Shown here one piece after another: positions 34,821 to 46,160 of a DNA stretch of 64,000 bases. The stretch comes from Magicicada septendecula (Eukaryota; Arthropoda; Insecta; Hemiptera; Cicadidae). The stretch's first letter is position 1. Each line of letters starts with the position of its first letter. Location: assembly GCA_034769895.1 (NCBI GenBank), contig CM068368.1, forward strand, positions 341,147,076-341,211,075, written 5' to 3'. The position numbers were made by a program, and so were the translations under genes. The notes under the pieces were generated by a model that worked only from the letters and a program-made list of their open reading frames with translations, did no database searches and was not told the origin of the DNA.

Positions 34821-35330
34821 TTTTGTTTGATATCCTATGTATGTTATTGCTCCTTTATATTTCTTTTCTTCATTTGTTTTTTTCTTTTTTGTTCTTTTCT
34901 ATTTCTTTATTTTCCTCTATTTTCTTAACTATTCTATTAATTATTTTAGGGTTGTAATTATTATTTTTTGCTATTTGTTGTATTTTCTTTAATTCTTTTT
35001 GTTTGAGTTCTTCATTTTCTAGATAATTTATAGCTCTATAGCAAAATGAATTTATAGCATGCTGCCATTTTATAATTGACTGGATGATATGATTCTTGTG
35101 GAATTATTAAATCTGAGTATGTTTCTTTCCTATATATATCGAATTTGAGTTTATTATCTTCAATTTTTATAATTGATATCCAGGAAATTAATTTCTAATC
35201 CTCCAATTTCTTCTTGAAATTTTATTGTTTTTTCTATGTTATTTAGTTCTTCCGTAAATTGTTTAAATTCATTTACTTCACCTTTCCAAACTATTAGTAT
35301 GTCATCTACATACCTGATCCATCAGGTATA

Positions 35331-36236
35331 AGCTTCAAGAATAAGCTTTCATCAGCTTCAACAATTATGTCAACAGTACCTATTTTCCTGTTTGTATGTT
35401 CTTATGTAAATGTTGCACACACATTTCATATAGGTAATGTTAGTAAATGATGTGCACATTCCAGTCAACAAGAGTCCTCTTAGATAGTTCAACTTGGATT
35501 CATATACCATTTTTGCAAGCTAATTTGTATGGCCATGAGTAAACAAACTGTCCTGCTACCAGAAAGGGCAGCTTTGAATTCATAAACCAACACTAGGAAA
35601 ATACGGACATAAGAACCTTAGCATTTTTTAAATGAGATGGTATCCATATAATAAGCAAGTACCAAATAACATTTATTGTGTTTATAGATAGTGTCACATC
35701 AACTATATGTTAGGAGTCCTAGCATAATATACAAATTTCTAGTATGCAGGCAATATGAAGGCTTGTCCAATAGCCTTTTTATATAGGAGTGGTGGAAAAC
35801 TAGCTACTTAGTCCTCAGCCAAAATTTTAATCTTCTCTGACAGGAGGTGTTACATATTGTAGCTATCCACTTCACGATCCACTGGCTGGAGATTGTACAG
35901 ACCTGCGATGGGACTCACCCTCTTTCACCAGACCATGGAAGATGTCAGACCAACACCCCAACCAACCCAAACTAACAAAATCCTTATGCATGTCGGCTGT
36001 TAAATTTAGAGTTAATTTCTTATTAAGAGTACACATCCTGAGGTAATAACTGATGGCTGAAGTATAGTGTTGACACTACCCTACCTTTCCTGTAGAACAA
36101 ATAGCTCACATAAGGCAGGTGTACCCTGCCTAACTCCAGAACTACTTTCATGGTACAAAAGGAACCACTATTTTTTCTTATAAAGAACAATTTCTTGATA
36201 GAGATTAAGAATATCGTTATATCGCATGTATAGAAT

Positions 36237-36267
<31 letters not shown>

Positions 36268-36370
36268 GCGCGCGAGTTGCTATAGTTCTTTACTTCATAT
36301 ATGAATTATTTATATGCCTGGTATATATCTGGTATGCTTTTTTTACACTGGTATGCTATCAACATGTTTT
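35331..36370. other. No gene; (CA)n at 36237-36264
   Basis: Nothing recognised except a CA microsatellite at 36237-36264. Confidence 0.4.
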
Positions 36371-36383
36371 CTTCTTTATTTGG

Positions 36384-36420
36384 AACATGTTCGAGCATCA
36401 AACAGTATGCTCATCATCAG
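36384..36420 (-). ncRNA. Hammerhead-like core, degenerate
   Basis: Minus strand: CTGATGA, one T, stem GAGCAT...GATGCTC, then GAACATGTTCC. One A of the usual GAAA is missing, so it is probably dead. Sequence and layout match the core at 29333-29368. Confidence 0.45.
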
Positions 36421-36665
36421 CCACATTGGTTTTCAGTCTAGTAAGGTATCAGTGTCTATTTGATATTTGATGGTTGGTTGTTGGGTGTTGGTCAACTGGG
36501 GCTTATTGGTGTAACTGTGATCACATGTAGTGTACATTTGTTCTTCAAATCGTACCGATGTTTAGTGTTTTAAAAATTGTGTTGTGATTTTTATTGATTG
36601 TATTTGTTCCAGTATTTTAGTTTTTGTTTTGTATGTTACGTTTACTCATGTGTAGGTTTTCATTG

Positions 36666-38316
36666 TAGGAAGGATAAAACCTATATTCAATACATACAAG
36701 ACAATGAGTGGGAGACACTATAAAAACCTACTTATGGAGTGTAGAGAAAAATTCCTGAATAACGATGAAGAAGAAATAGAGACAGAAACAGAAAATAGAA
36801 TTACTATAATGGCAGCAGAAATAAGGAAAGCAGTAAACTCAATGAAAACCAACAAAGCATCAGGCCCAGGAGAGTTAGTAGTGGAACTAATAAAGTACTG
36901 AACCGAAAAACTTATGAGAATGATAGGAAGAATGTTCGAGAAGGTTATAAATGGAGAAGATTTACTGTCGGAATGGAAAGAGGCACGAATTACATCGATA
37001 TTTAAAAAGGGCAATAGAAAAAACTGCGAAAACTATAGAGGCATAAGTGTCATAACAACAATGGGAAGGCTGTATGGTAGGGTGCTAAGAAATAAAATCG
37101 AGGAAAATATAGAGGGAAAGATTGGAGAAGAACAAGCAGATTTTACAGCCGCGAGATCATGCGTAGACCAGATATATACAATCCAACAGATCATCGAAAA
37201 GAAAAAAGCGAAAAACAGGGAAGTACATCTAGCGTTTATCGACCTTAGAAAAGCATATGATACAGTACCCAGACAAGAAATGTTCAAAGCTCTAGCACAA
37301 TTGGAAATACCGAAAGTCCTGACGCAAGCAGTAAAAAATCTATATAAAAACAACAGCGTACAAATTAAAGTAGGTAACAAAATTGTCTGTAGGTTTAAAA
37401 CATCCAAAGTGTTATTGCAAGGCTGCCCAACATCGCCCATGCTGTTTAAGATATTTTTAGAATATGTATTAACTATGTGGAAACAGAAATACCATGGAAT
37501 GGGAATACCGATACGAAATGAACACCTGTACACACTATGCTTCGCCGATGACCAGGTAGTTATAGCCCACGATGAAGAAGATCTAAGCTACATGGTCAGA
37601 AAGCTGAATGAAGAGTACACAAAGATGGGAGTGGAAATAAACATAAAAAAAACTGAATACTTGGCAATTAGAGATGAAGAAACAACAGATTTAGAAGTAG
37701 ACAAAAATGTTAAAATTAGAGGAACAGACAAATTCAAGTACCTAGGATTCACACTGAGTAAACAAGGCACAACGGAAGAGGAAATAAAAAATGGATTAGG
37801 GGAGACTAGAACAGGGATTAGACAATTACACAGTGTTATATGGGACAAAAATATTAGAAAAAGCACCAAAAAAATGATATATCAGACCATAGTCCAAAGA
37901 ATTATGATGTATGCAGCGGAAGAATGGGTTATTAACAAAAAGAATGAAAGAAAGATTCTTGCAACAGAGATGGAATATTGGAGGAGGTGCTGTAGAATAA
38001 TGAGAGCAGACCAAATAACAAATGAGGAGATCAGAAGAAGAATGGAAGCGGGAAGAAGTGTAATTGACTACATCGAAGAAAAAAGATTGGTGTGGTACGG
38101 TCATGTCCGGAGAGCCCAAAATAGGTGAATCAACAAAGTGACGGAATGGAGTCCATTAGGAAGGAGAGAAAGGGAAGACCGAGATCTTGGAGGGACGAAG
38201 TGGATGAATCTATGCAACATATAGGACTTGAGGAAGGACAATGGGAACATCGGGAGAATTGGAAAGCCAGGTTGAAGGAAGGGAGATGGCACTAGCTGTA
38301 GCAACCCTATTATATA
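36666..38316 (+). mobile_element. 5'-truncated LINE with 13-bp target duplication
   Basis: TAGGTTTTCATTG occurs at 36653-36665 and again at 38317-38329, exactly flanking the element. The insert starts inside the region before the RT palm and ends 24 bases after the end of the coding sequence, with no long poly(A). It is a clean target-primed insertion into the Penelope-derived repeat. Confidence 0.85.
36704..38293 (+). pseudogene. LINE reverse transcriptase (5' truncated)
   Basis: RT fingers, palm and C-terminal part. MKTNKASGPGELVVELIKY precedes TGA at 36899-36901 and the same frame then continues: SEWKEARITSIFKKGN, FIDLRKAYDTVPR (motif A, about 37238), LLQGCPTSPMLFKIFLEY (motif B), CFADDQVVIA (motif C, about 37540), then FKYLGFTLSKQG and CRIMRADQITNEEIRRRM. 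A second in-frame TGA is at 38126-38128. A frame change near 38155 leads to KGRPRSWRDEVDESM and a stop at 38292. The endonuclease is absent because of 5' truncation. It is a different family from the LINE at 13178. Motif B reads PTSPMLFKIF instead of the usual PLSPxLFNIF. Confidence 0.85.
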
Positions 38317-39976
38317 TAGGTTTTCATTGAATATTCATTATAGTGCCTTTGTATGGTATCTGTCTAATTAGCGTCACGTTGTTGATGTCTGGGAATTCGT
38401 GTCTTATATTTACTGTGTGCGTGGCTAAATTGGACTTAATGTTTTTTTTTTTGTATGGCAGTTAGACATTCAAAATAACGTTTTGTTAATTTTTTTTTTC
38501 TGACAAATACGAATGTTCACAATAACACCAATAAGCCTCAATCAACAAAAACTAACCAAAAGCCAACAGCAGAAACCAACCAGTATAATAATAGATACCT
38601 CAAGAGATTAAAAACCAACATGGCTGATAATGAGTGTACTGACCATGGATGTTAATATAACTGGATGCCCGACAGGGCGCTCTCTAGTGAAGCAAATCTG
38701 AGATCACGGCAGCCATATTTAAAGCGGGCAAAAAAAGGTAAACAGACGTGGAGTTACGTTGATTTGTGCGGACCTTTTGGAGTGTAAATTGATGTAATGC
38801 TTGCTTGACTTATGACTTCGAAAAGAAGAGAACTTGCAGTTTTTTGCGCAAGTGGCATGTTTTGTTTTGCAGCGATTTTTTGTCATCCACCTCCTTATAA
38901 CCAATAAATATGTTCATGCTGAATCTTTTCGTTTATTTCAGATTTTTCTCTGAATGATAAAGAAAGGCTGAATGCTTGGGTGCATGCAGTTCGAAGAAAG
39001 AACTTAAAACCCACAAAATACAGCAGACTCTGCAGTGAACATTTCCTCGCAGAATGCTATGAGATTAGGCCAAATATAAACGTGCCTTATTTAAAGAAGG
39101 ATGCAGTACCATCTTTATTTAAAGGTTTCCCTCCTCATCTTCAAAAGCCACCACCTAGAGAAAGGTCGAGGAAACGAAGAGAACCAACCTCACCGACCAG
39201 TCCCTGCCTGCCACTTCCATCGACCAGTTGTACCACTGATGTTGAATATGTAGAGGAGCCTCCTGTTAAAAAGACAAGAACTAGTCCATTATTGCCAGCT
39301 CATGTGTCTAGTCCAACAAAACCTGTCCTCAGTAATAAAATCAAGGTACTGAAGCAGAAACTAAGAAGAAAGGTGAAAAAAATATCAAGTTTGAAACAGC
39401 TTCTTGATGAACTGACAAAAAGGGGTCTTCTTGAAAATGATCCCAAACAAATAATTGAACACCATTTTGATGGAACCTTGATTTTGACTTTGATTTATGT
39501 TTGATTTTTATGTATATTCTGCTAAGATCTAGGCCTAATGATTTTTTTTTACATTATCGCTAAGCTTAATTATGTACTTCCTTATTATTTCAGATACAAA
39601 CTGTCCCTGCCACATCCAACTTCTGTAAGAAACTGGACTTCATCTACAGATGCAGAGCCAGGTTTTCTGACAGTTGTCTTCACAGAGTTGAGGAAGCTGC
39701 CATTGGATGACCGTGACTGCAACCAGGTCCTTGACAGTATGTCAATAAGAATGCAGATCATATGGAATGTAAAGAATAATAAATACGTAGGATTTTGTGA
39801 TTATGGCAATGAACTGAGACTTGAAGGATCTGAAGCAACAGCTTCAGAAGTGCTTGTGTGTATGCTTGTGGCATTAAAAGGGAAGTGGAAGTGGCCCATT
39901 GGTTACCTTTTTGTTAATAAGTTTAATGTTACCATTCAGGCACAGATAGTACAAACAGCATTAAATTTAAACATTT

Positions 39977-40263
39977 TAACCGTGGGGGCGTTCCTGTACA
40001 GGTTCGTTTGCGGCCGCGTGGTTTTATATTTTATTGTTGTATTGTTATTTTTTGTGATATAGTTTATTTATTATTTATATAATGTTATGTGTTGTTTTTT
40101 AAAAAATTTTTTAATATCTGACGAGATGTATATGCATCAAAATGTTTTAACTTAATTCATATTCCGATCTGATGATGACACCAAATGGTGTCGAAACTCG
40201 AGTCATCCTAAAAGGATTTTAAGAAACGTTGACAGAAGGTAATTAACCTATTTTATAACAGAA
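39977..40263. other. Insertion or intron carrying hammerhead-like sequence
   Basis: About 285 bases between TALNLN and TLASGAGVRVW of the P transposase. The right border TTATAACAG looks like a splice acceptor, but no donor that restores the frame is obvious. The segment contains a hammerhead-like core at 40169-40204 on the plus strand, so Penelope-type sequence has probably inserted here. Confidence 0.5.
40169..40204 (+). ncRNA. Hammerhead-ribozyme-like core, best preserved
   Basis: Plus strand: CTGATGA, one T, a six-base-pair stem GACACC-AAAT-GGTGTC, GAAA, then C-TCGA-GTC. This gives a two-base-pair stem III with a four-base loop and the standard GTC cleavage site. All invariant core bases of a type I hammerhead are present. 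Stem I is weak by eye (GAT/ATC next to the core). It is inside the P-element relic and co-oriented with it. Confidence 0.65.
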
Positions 40264-41850
40264 TTAACTTTAGCTAGTGGTGCAGGAGTACGGGTTTGGA
40301 GTGTCACTTGTGATGGTACTGCTACAAACTATGACACTCTGTGTCAGTTGGGTTGTGATCTTTTCAAGAGCAACTATCATGATATAAAGCCCTTCTTCAA
40401 GCATCCCACCGAAGATTGTAATGTGTGGTTTGTACCTGATGCATGTCACAACTTGAAACTTGCAAGGAATGCATTGGGTACATATGGAAGTTTTGTTTCT
40501 CCCAGTGGTAAAATTATGTGGTGCTATTTTCAGGATTTGGTTAACATTCAAGACTAGTTATCATTGAAAATTGCTAACAAACTTGATCACAAACATATTG
40601 AGTGGAAAAAGAACATTATGAATGTCAAACTTGCTGCTCAAACTTTTAGTGCATCTGTAACAAATACCATTGAATTTCTTTCAGACTGTGGTGTGGATGA
40701 ATTTGAAGATAGTAAAGAAACAGTTGCGTTTACTAGAGTGATGGATAGAATTCTTGACTTTTTGAATTTGAGAAGTCCATTTGGTAGAGGTTTCAAGGCA
40801 CCTCTTACAGTGAGTAATATGGGATACTTGGAGAAAATTATGATTGAGAACATAAATTATTTGTTTCAACTGAGGGATTTGTCTGGTACATTCCTATGCC
40901 ATTCTGGTAGGAAGACATTTTTGATAGGTTTAGCTGTATCTGTGAAATCAGTATTTGATGTTGCAAAACAGTTGCTAAGAGCACCAACATCAGTTTTTAA
41001 GTATATGTTGCTGTATTTCAGCCAAGACTATTTGGAGATATTTTTTTCAGTTGTTAGGCAGAGGTCAGGTTGCAATAATAATCCAAATGTTTTACAATTT
41101 GTATGTGCGATGAAACAAATTTTGCAGAAAAACTCAATTACTTGCTCTCCATTTGCAAATTGTCAAGCTCTTAATAGTGACTCTGTGGGTTCTGTATTTG
41201 AACTTAGGTGGAATAGACGATGTTCGCCACTTCTTTCTGCAGAAAGCTATGCTAACGCTACTCAGTCAAAACAGTATTTAGACCTGTGTACTACTGCTGC
41301 AGAAAAAGTGATGAGTCCAAAATTGACTGAAGTTAAAGATAATATCTTATTTTACATGTGTGGATATGTTGTGAGGAAGTTATTATGTAGTATTGATTGT
41401 TCCAATTGTGGTAGCATGTTGTTAGAGGAAGAAACAGATCACAGTTATTACCATAAACATTCTTATTCAGTACTCGCCGACAATAATTATAATGGTGGTC
41501 TGTTACATGCATCAGCTAGTGTTTTCAAGGTAGTATCTGCCACAGAAAAAGAATTTCAGCTTGTAAAGACCTTGAGGAATGGTAGCATTCCATTTTTGAA
41601 CAAAATAATTGCTCATAATGTAACTAGTAAATTTGCACTAGATGTAAAGGTATTTCCCAATTCCACCAATTGTCCTGATGTGGAAATAGGGTTTGATGTC
41701 CCTCATAAACTTCAATTAATCCGAGCTGTCAGTGAAAGATATTTAAAAATCAGATTGCTTTCATTTGGAAAAATTTGTACCGAAGACATTATAAAACCTG
41801 TTAGCAATCGCCACAAGCTCAGCAAGTTAATTTTATTTAATAATATGTAA

Positions 41851-42040
41851 TTGTAAGGCACTTAGGCAGGGCTGGAAAAGATGGGAGATTGGGCCATTAC
41901 AGCAAGGGGCATATCCAAGGTTCTGATTGGGAACCTAACCTGACATCTCATCAAGCTATAACAATAGTAATAATCTAAATGTGTGGAAGGGTTTTCTGTA
42001 CAATTTAACAAATGTAACCTCATTTTACATAAGCATCCAT
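41851..42040. other. No gene recognised
   Basis: Probable 3' flank of the P element. No inverted repeat found. Confidence 0.35.
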
Positions 42041-42295
42041 TTAATAATAATTAATCTTGCCTTTGAGTGGAGCAATGCAGGAATAGTTTTTATTGTATTT
42101 GTAAACACTGAGGAAGCTCACTAGCGGAGCAAAATACTTGTCTGTGGGGTTTGAATGGATTTGTCGGCCAGTAGTTTTATGAAATTTGTTGTCCATGTGT
42201 GCATCCAGGTATTTTGTACATTCGCTTTTTGGTAAGTTGTGACTATTGATTTTCACGTCAAAGCTGTCATTTTTGTGGCACATTGAGAAGAACAT
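42041..42295 (-). pseudogene. Small LINE RT fragment
   Basis: Minus-strand frame of 84 codons. The stretch SFDVKINSHNLPKSECTKYL followed by DNKF resembles the INxxxLPKxxxxKYLGVxID segment just after the RT palm in Jockey/CR1-type LINEs, with KYLG changed to KYLD. The remainder has no clear match. Only about 40 residues are informative. Confidence 0.45.
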
Positions 42296-44704
42296 AGCTC
42301 ATGGTTTGTAAATTTTCTCTGTACTTCTTGCTGTAAAATATATTGTAAAATTTCTGTGTTTTTTCTTGTTTTATTTTGAATATCATTTTTGAAAGGAAGA
42401 AAGCAGTTTATCTTATATAGATTGATGATAATAATAATATAATAATAATAACAACAACATCAGTAAATAATGGCTTTTTCTGGTGGTATGCAGTACTGGC
42501 ACATTTTTAAGCCCAAGTTTCTCAAGATTTATAATTTCATTTATCTCTATAGAATTTTCCAAACTTTTACATTGATCTACCTCCCCCGGATTTGAACTCG
42601 CGAGTTCCTGGTGAGTACCGGTACTTTTTCATACAGATAAATAGCCCTAATAATAATGAAAGTTGGAAATACAGCCTTTTATTTCTAATTCTTCATTGAG
42701 AAACTTTTGTTTTTAAATTTCATTTTACGTTACCATAACACTATGATCCCATGGTGTCAGCTAATAAATTCTTTAATTACGAGTGGAAATAGCAAAAGAT
42801 TTAAATATTTTTTCCAACAATATTTAAAGAGTATCTCACTCCATTCGAGACCTGTACATTTCCGATAAATAAAGGTCGGCCAGCAAATTAGCAGGTATCG
42901 TTGTATCCTATTGAAAAAGCGCTTTTTCAATGGCACAATTATGTACCAGTTGTATAGGTAGAACTGTGGGCTCGAGATCTCTTGCCCGGGTTAAAGATGG
43001 CGGCATGACGTCACACTTGCTTCAGCTCTCGCAAGCATACAGGGTTGGCAGTCGTGCATCCAGTTAGTATATAAACATCCATGGTACTGACTTATGCTCG
43101 AAACAAGTAAGGAAAAAAGTCTTGATTCCATAGTAGTGTATTATCACACACACACACATGAAAATAGTGCAATATGTTCCCTTCATTAGGAGTTTAATCT
43201 TGGGCAATGCCAGTTTATGATCCACTCACTACTAACCGAATTTAACTATTAGTGATAATGTAATAAACGTTCTTGTTTAAGGAAAATCAGAAAATCAAAA
43301 CACCTTCATTTGAATTCTGATTATGTGTATTTTTAATTTAATTATCTGTAAAACTTTTTGCATAAAGCTTGAAGCATTAGGCCTATGTAATCCATATGAA
43401 TAACATTTATTAATATATACGCTGTTGTTCTGTTGGATGTGTATATAATTAAATAGCCTACCAGAAATATGTAACTGAGATGTTCAAAAACTGTAGCTAT
43501 GTTATAGAGTACTGTTGATGTATAACAGATGTAATACGTTACATCTCACTTAAGAGGCCTACAAACAGAAGTCACTTTTAGCTCTACGTGTTATACATTT
43601 TTTTCCGCAAAAGAAGAAGTGTAATAACTGCAAGAAATTTATACTTAGCAAGTAAGTAATTGTCGCTTATCAAAAATTTTGAATATATACTATGGACATT
43701 GAACCACAGGGTCTAACAGGTTCATACTTCTTAACAAATCTTTTACACCTAGCTAATCTGCTTTAAACTCCACTTACATTAACTCTGAAGATAACGCTTT
43801 ATTTATCTGAGTTATGTAAATATAAATTTTAAACCTTTCTGGATATTGAAATGAGCTAATAAACAAAAAACAAACAAAAACGACAGATTCAATTACGTTT
43901 TGTATTTTTAAAATGTCAAAAAGTTCTAATAAAATTGGATAATGAATAACTTCATTATTCAATTACTAATTGAATAGTACTTGTACTCCTCCTTTTGTAG
44001 CACGGTAAAATTTCTAAAGTAAAAGAAAAAAGGAATACAAAATATTTCTTGTCAGAGAATACTCTTATTTTAAACTACTGAAGACTGCAACAAAAATTGA
44101 CGGCCGCAAACAAATAATCAAACGTAATATTTTGATCGTTAACTCATACAACGTGAAAAAAATTCTAAAAAAAGGCAATGTTTTATTTGTTGAAACGCGT
44201 AAAATTTTGATTACATCAATAATTATCCAATTGTTATTTATTACGACTATTTGTTTTGTCCATATGTTTACATAACAGAATGCCCAGTGCTTATTGATTT
44301 ATCTACAACTTATACTTAATATTTCTTCTTACCTGAGACAGAAGCAACATTAAAATCTTTAAATAAGAAGTTTGTGAGATTGTAATCGAACCAAAACGAA
44401 CTGTGCATGGTGTATGTTCTTGACTTTTTGAAGAATTCAGTTATTTTCAACTCAAAATTTGCACACCGAACTTTCACGACACTTTCCTGACATTACACAC
44501 TTCTTTACGTTTGTTCTATACGTACTCATTTACTACACATATGGAAAAAAGAAGGTTAACTTACAAAGAATACAGAAACTCGATTCATTTAGTACAGCAT
44601 CGCTCGTTACCGTATCACCGAAACGAGCCGCTGCCTTTGCTCTTCCGATAGTGTTTACGTTTTTGGCAGAAGTTATCGTTATAGTTACCACAACACCGAC
44701 CACA
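42296..44704. other. No gene; AT-rich with short microsatellites
   Basis: Contains an (AAT/AAC)n run at 42424-42456, a short (CA) run near 43147, and a tRNA B-box-like stretch on the minus strand near 42583-42600 (GAGTTCAAATCC), possibly a SINE trace. I see no supported coding sequence. Confidence 0.35.
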
Positions 44705-44712
44705 CCACACAC
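44705..44712. repeat. hAT target-site duplication, left
   Basis: CCACACAC, directly before the element end CAGTGGTGACAACC. The same eight bases follow the right end at 55110-55117. The sequence is simple, so a chance match is possible, but the length fits hAT and both copies abut CAG...CTG ends. Confidence 0.7.
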
Positions 44713-45154
44713 CAGTGGTGACAACCTGGCGCTGGCGTTTTCCCTAGATTTCAAACGAAAAATTCCCTAGATTTCCCTAGGCCTTATCATTGTCAATTAA
44801 AAAATGTTTATAAGAAACTTTCTGTGGGCAACATGTTATAAGGGTACATAATAGACATAGATGCAAAATAAAAAAGAATAAAACTAATAAACGTAAAAAG
44901 AAAATTCACTCACTACAAACATAAAATTAGCAGTAAAATTGTGAGATACCGGTAATAGAATCATTCAGTTTTGCTCCTATCCGTATCTCTGAAGACGATT
45001 ACTGCCTCCAGTATTTCCTTCCACGAAGCTTCTGTAAGGCAAAACTTTTTGATTTTACTTATAAAAAACCTAGTGTTCCGAGTCGTTAAAGAAATAGTGA
45101 TATTTATTTAAATTTATCTTGTTGTTGCATCCTCTTCGTTCACTTATTAATTTA

Positions 45155-45363
45155 ATAATATATATAATACTTTCACTTATGAACTAACTATTGTCACTTC
45201 CCAAACGTTTCAAGATGTTGTTTCTCTTCTTCAGTGGGTTGAGTACTACTGTCGATTACAGAATAACCGTTACGGAATGGAGTGTGTGGTGGGGGTTGCT
45301 ACAACATCTTGAAACGTTTGGGAAGTGACAATAGTAAGTTCATAAGTGAAAGTATTATATATA
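45155..45363. repeat. Palindrome with hammerhead-like arm
   Basis: Arms of about 63 bases (45160-45219 and 45301-45362; ACTTCCCAAACGTTTCAAG and its complement) are separated by about 80 bases. On the minus strand 45205-45234 reads CTGAAGA, AGA...TCT stem, GAAAC, GTT, a hammerhead-like arrangement. It is another inverted Penelope-type pLTR piece, unlike the pLTR family next to it. Confidence 0.6.
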
Positions 45364-45573
45364 CTATTAAATTTATTTAAATATACAAGGCTATTCCATA
45401 GAATTCAAATGTCCGAATACGTTTTGTTAACAAAGAAGTGGTTGGCACATTAGCTACGAGTGGGAGACAGGCGCTAGGCACACATTGTACATTTTTTATC
45501 ACTATAATATTGACGACTCGGAACACAAAGTTTTTTATAAGTAAAAACGTAAAGTTTTACCTTACAGCCTAAA

Positions 45574-45603
45574 CCGGCTTTCACCTATAGAAGGCTTCAT
45601 CAG
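45574..45603 (-). ncRNA. Hammerhead-like motif in Penelope pLTR
   Basis: Minus strand: CTGATGA, one A, stem GCCT-TCTAT-AGGT, GAAA, then GCCGGTT. CUGAUGA and GAAA and a short stem II are clear. Stem III and the cleavage base are not certain. The same motif is in the plus-strand copy at 48289-48320 and in the monomers at 54006-54590. Confidence 0.5.
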
Positions 45604-46160
45604 AGGCTGTCGTTAGTAGCGCTGCTCGTCTTGTTGTTGGCGACGAGAAAGTGTTTCGAAAGATTGAAGCTGTGTGTGTGTGGTGAGATGTGTTCGAATA
45701 ATGCGTGCGATTTGAATTGTGTCTGTTCGTTTAGGATGTCGTTTTTATTTGTTTTTGTGTGTTTGTATATTTCTAATTGTTCTAGAGTGTCTAGTTTTCG
45801 GCCTTTTGTGTGTACGTGTAGTATGTTCATGTTATTGTCGATGTTTTTATATGTGTGGTTTGCTTCAATGAGGTGGTTTGCGAAGGTAGATTCTGTAGTG
45901 GTGTGGAGTGCTTTTGTGTGTTCAATGTATCTCTGTTTGAAGCTACGTCCTGTCTGGCCTATGTAGAATTTACTGCAATTTGAACAATTTAGTTTATATA
46001 CACCGGGTAGATCGAATTTGTTTTGTGCTTTGGGCATGCGTTTTGATAGTGTGTGTTCTGTTTTGTTAGTAGTTTTGTAAGCGATTCTGTATCCTGCTTT
46101 TTTGAATTTGTGGGCAATTTTTTCTGTTTGTTTGTTGATGTATGTTAGTGTTATGAATTT
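45600..46160 (-). pseudogene. Penelope GIY-YIG endonuclease domain
   Basis: Continuation of the Penelope protein after one frameshift near 46165. Residues just before the annotated frame (KFKKAGYRIAYKTTNKTEHTLS) join the RT end to MPKAQNKFDLPGVYKLNCSNC. The GIY motif is GVYKL, the YIG motif is FYIGQTGRSFKQR, and FANHLIEANHTY is the later conserved block. The CSNC pair between the two motifs is typical. The stop is at 45600-45602. The last 70 residues are present again on the plus strand at 48080-48289. Only one base change would be needed to explain the split, so the element is recent or the frame break could be programmed. Confidence 0.85.

Larger units (their letters stand above)
34050..35330 (-). 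mobile_element. Penelope-like element, 5' truncated and decayed
   Basis: Read on the minus strand: the RT catalytic motif YVDDILIVW (about 35318-35290) opens the fragment. RT thumb-like sequence follows with several stops (35280-34860), then the GIY-YIG endonuclease (34820-34458), then a 3' non-coding part ending in a hammerhead-like core (34072-34104). The order RT, GIY-YIG, pLTR with hammerhead is the Penelope order. Everything upstream of the YVDD motif is missing. Confidence 0.78.
36371..38650. repeat. Diverged Penelope pLTR inverted repeat, split by a LINE
   Basis: The left arm (about 36381-36652) and right arm (about 38510-38632) are diverged inverted copies. For example, ACACCAATAAGCC occurs on the plus strand near 38525 and inverted near 36505, and the CCAACATGGCTGAT block at 38618 mirrors 36414-36428. 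The left arm holds a hammerhead-like core. A LINE (36666-38316) sits between, so the inverted repeat is older than the LINE. Confidence 0.6.
38941..41850 (+). pseudogene. P-element/THAP9-like transposase with introns, decayed
   Basis: P-superfamily transposase. The exon starting after TTATTTCAG at 38940 encodes the second half of a THAP zinc finger (LNAWVHAVRRKN, YSRLCSEHF with the C-x2-H ligands, PSLF) and a basic coiled-coil stretch to about 39505. A second acceptor, TTATTTCAG at 39585-39593, leads to LSLPHPTSVRNWTSS, QVLDSMSIRMQIIW and KWPIGYLFVNKF. After an interruption (39977-40263) come VWSVTCDGTATN, WFVPDACHNLKLARN, then TAG at 40555-40557, then FSQDYLEIFFSVVRQRSGCNNNPN (catalytic Glu block) and FYMCGYVVRKL. 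The catalytic D, D and E blocks are all visible. I could not locate the first THAP exon or terminal inverted repeats. A host THAP9-type gene is less likely because of the in-frame stop. Confidence 0.8.

Noticed and set aside
36704-36901. Separate small gene before the LINE RT
   Set aside because: Same frame as the RT that follows; only a TGA at 36899 divides them.
38719-38904. First exon of the THAP protein
   Set aside because: No C-x(2-4)-C pair in a frame that joins the next exon was found.
42583-42620. tRNA gene or SINE head on the minus strand
   Set aside because: Only a B-box-like GAGTTCAAATCC is visible; no A box or cloverleaf can be drawn.
44459-44770. 103-codon plus-strand frame at the hAT left border
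   Set aside because: It crosses the element end and target duplication, has no similarity I recognise and begins at a non-ATG codon.
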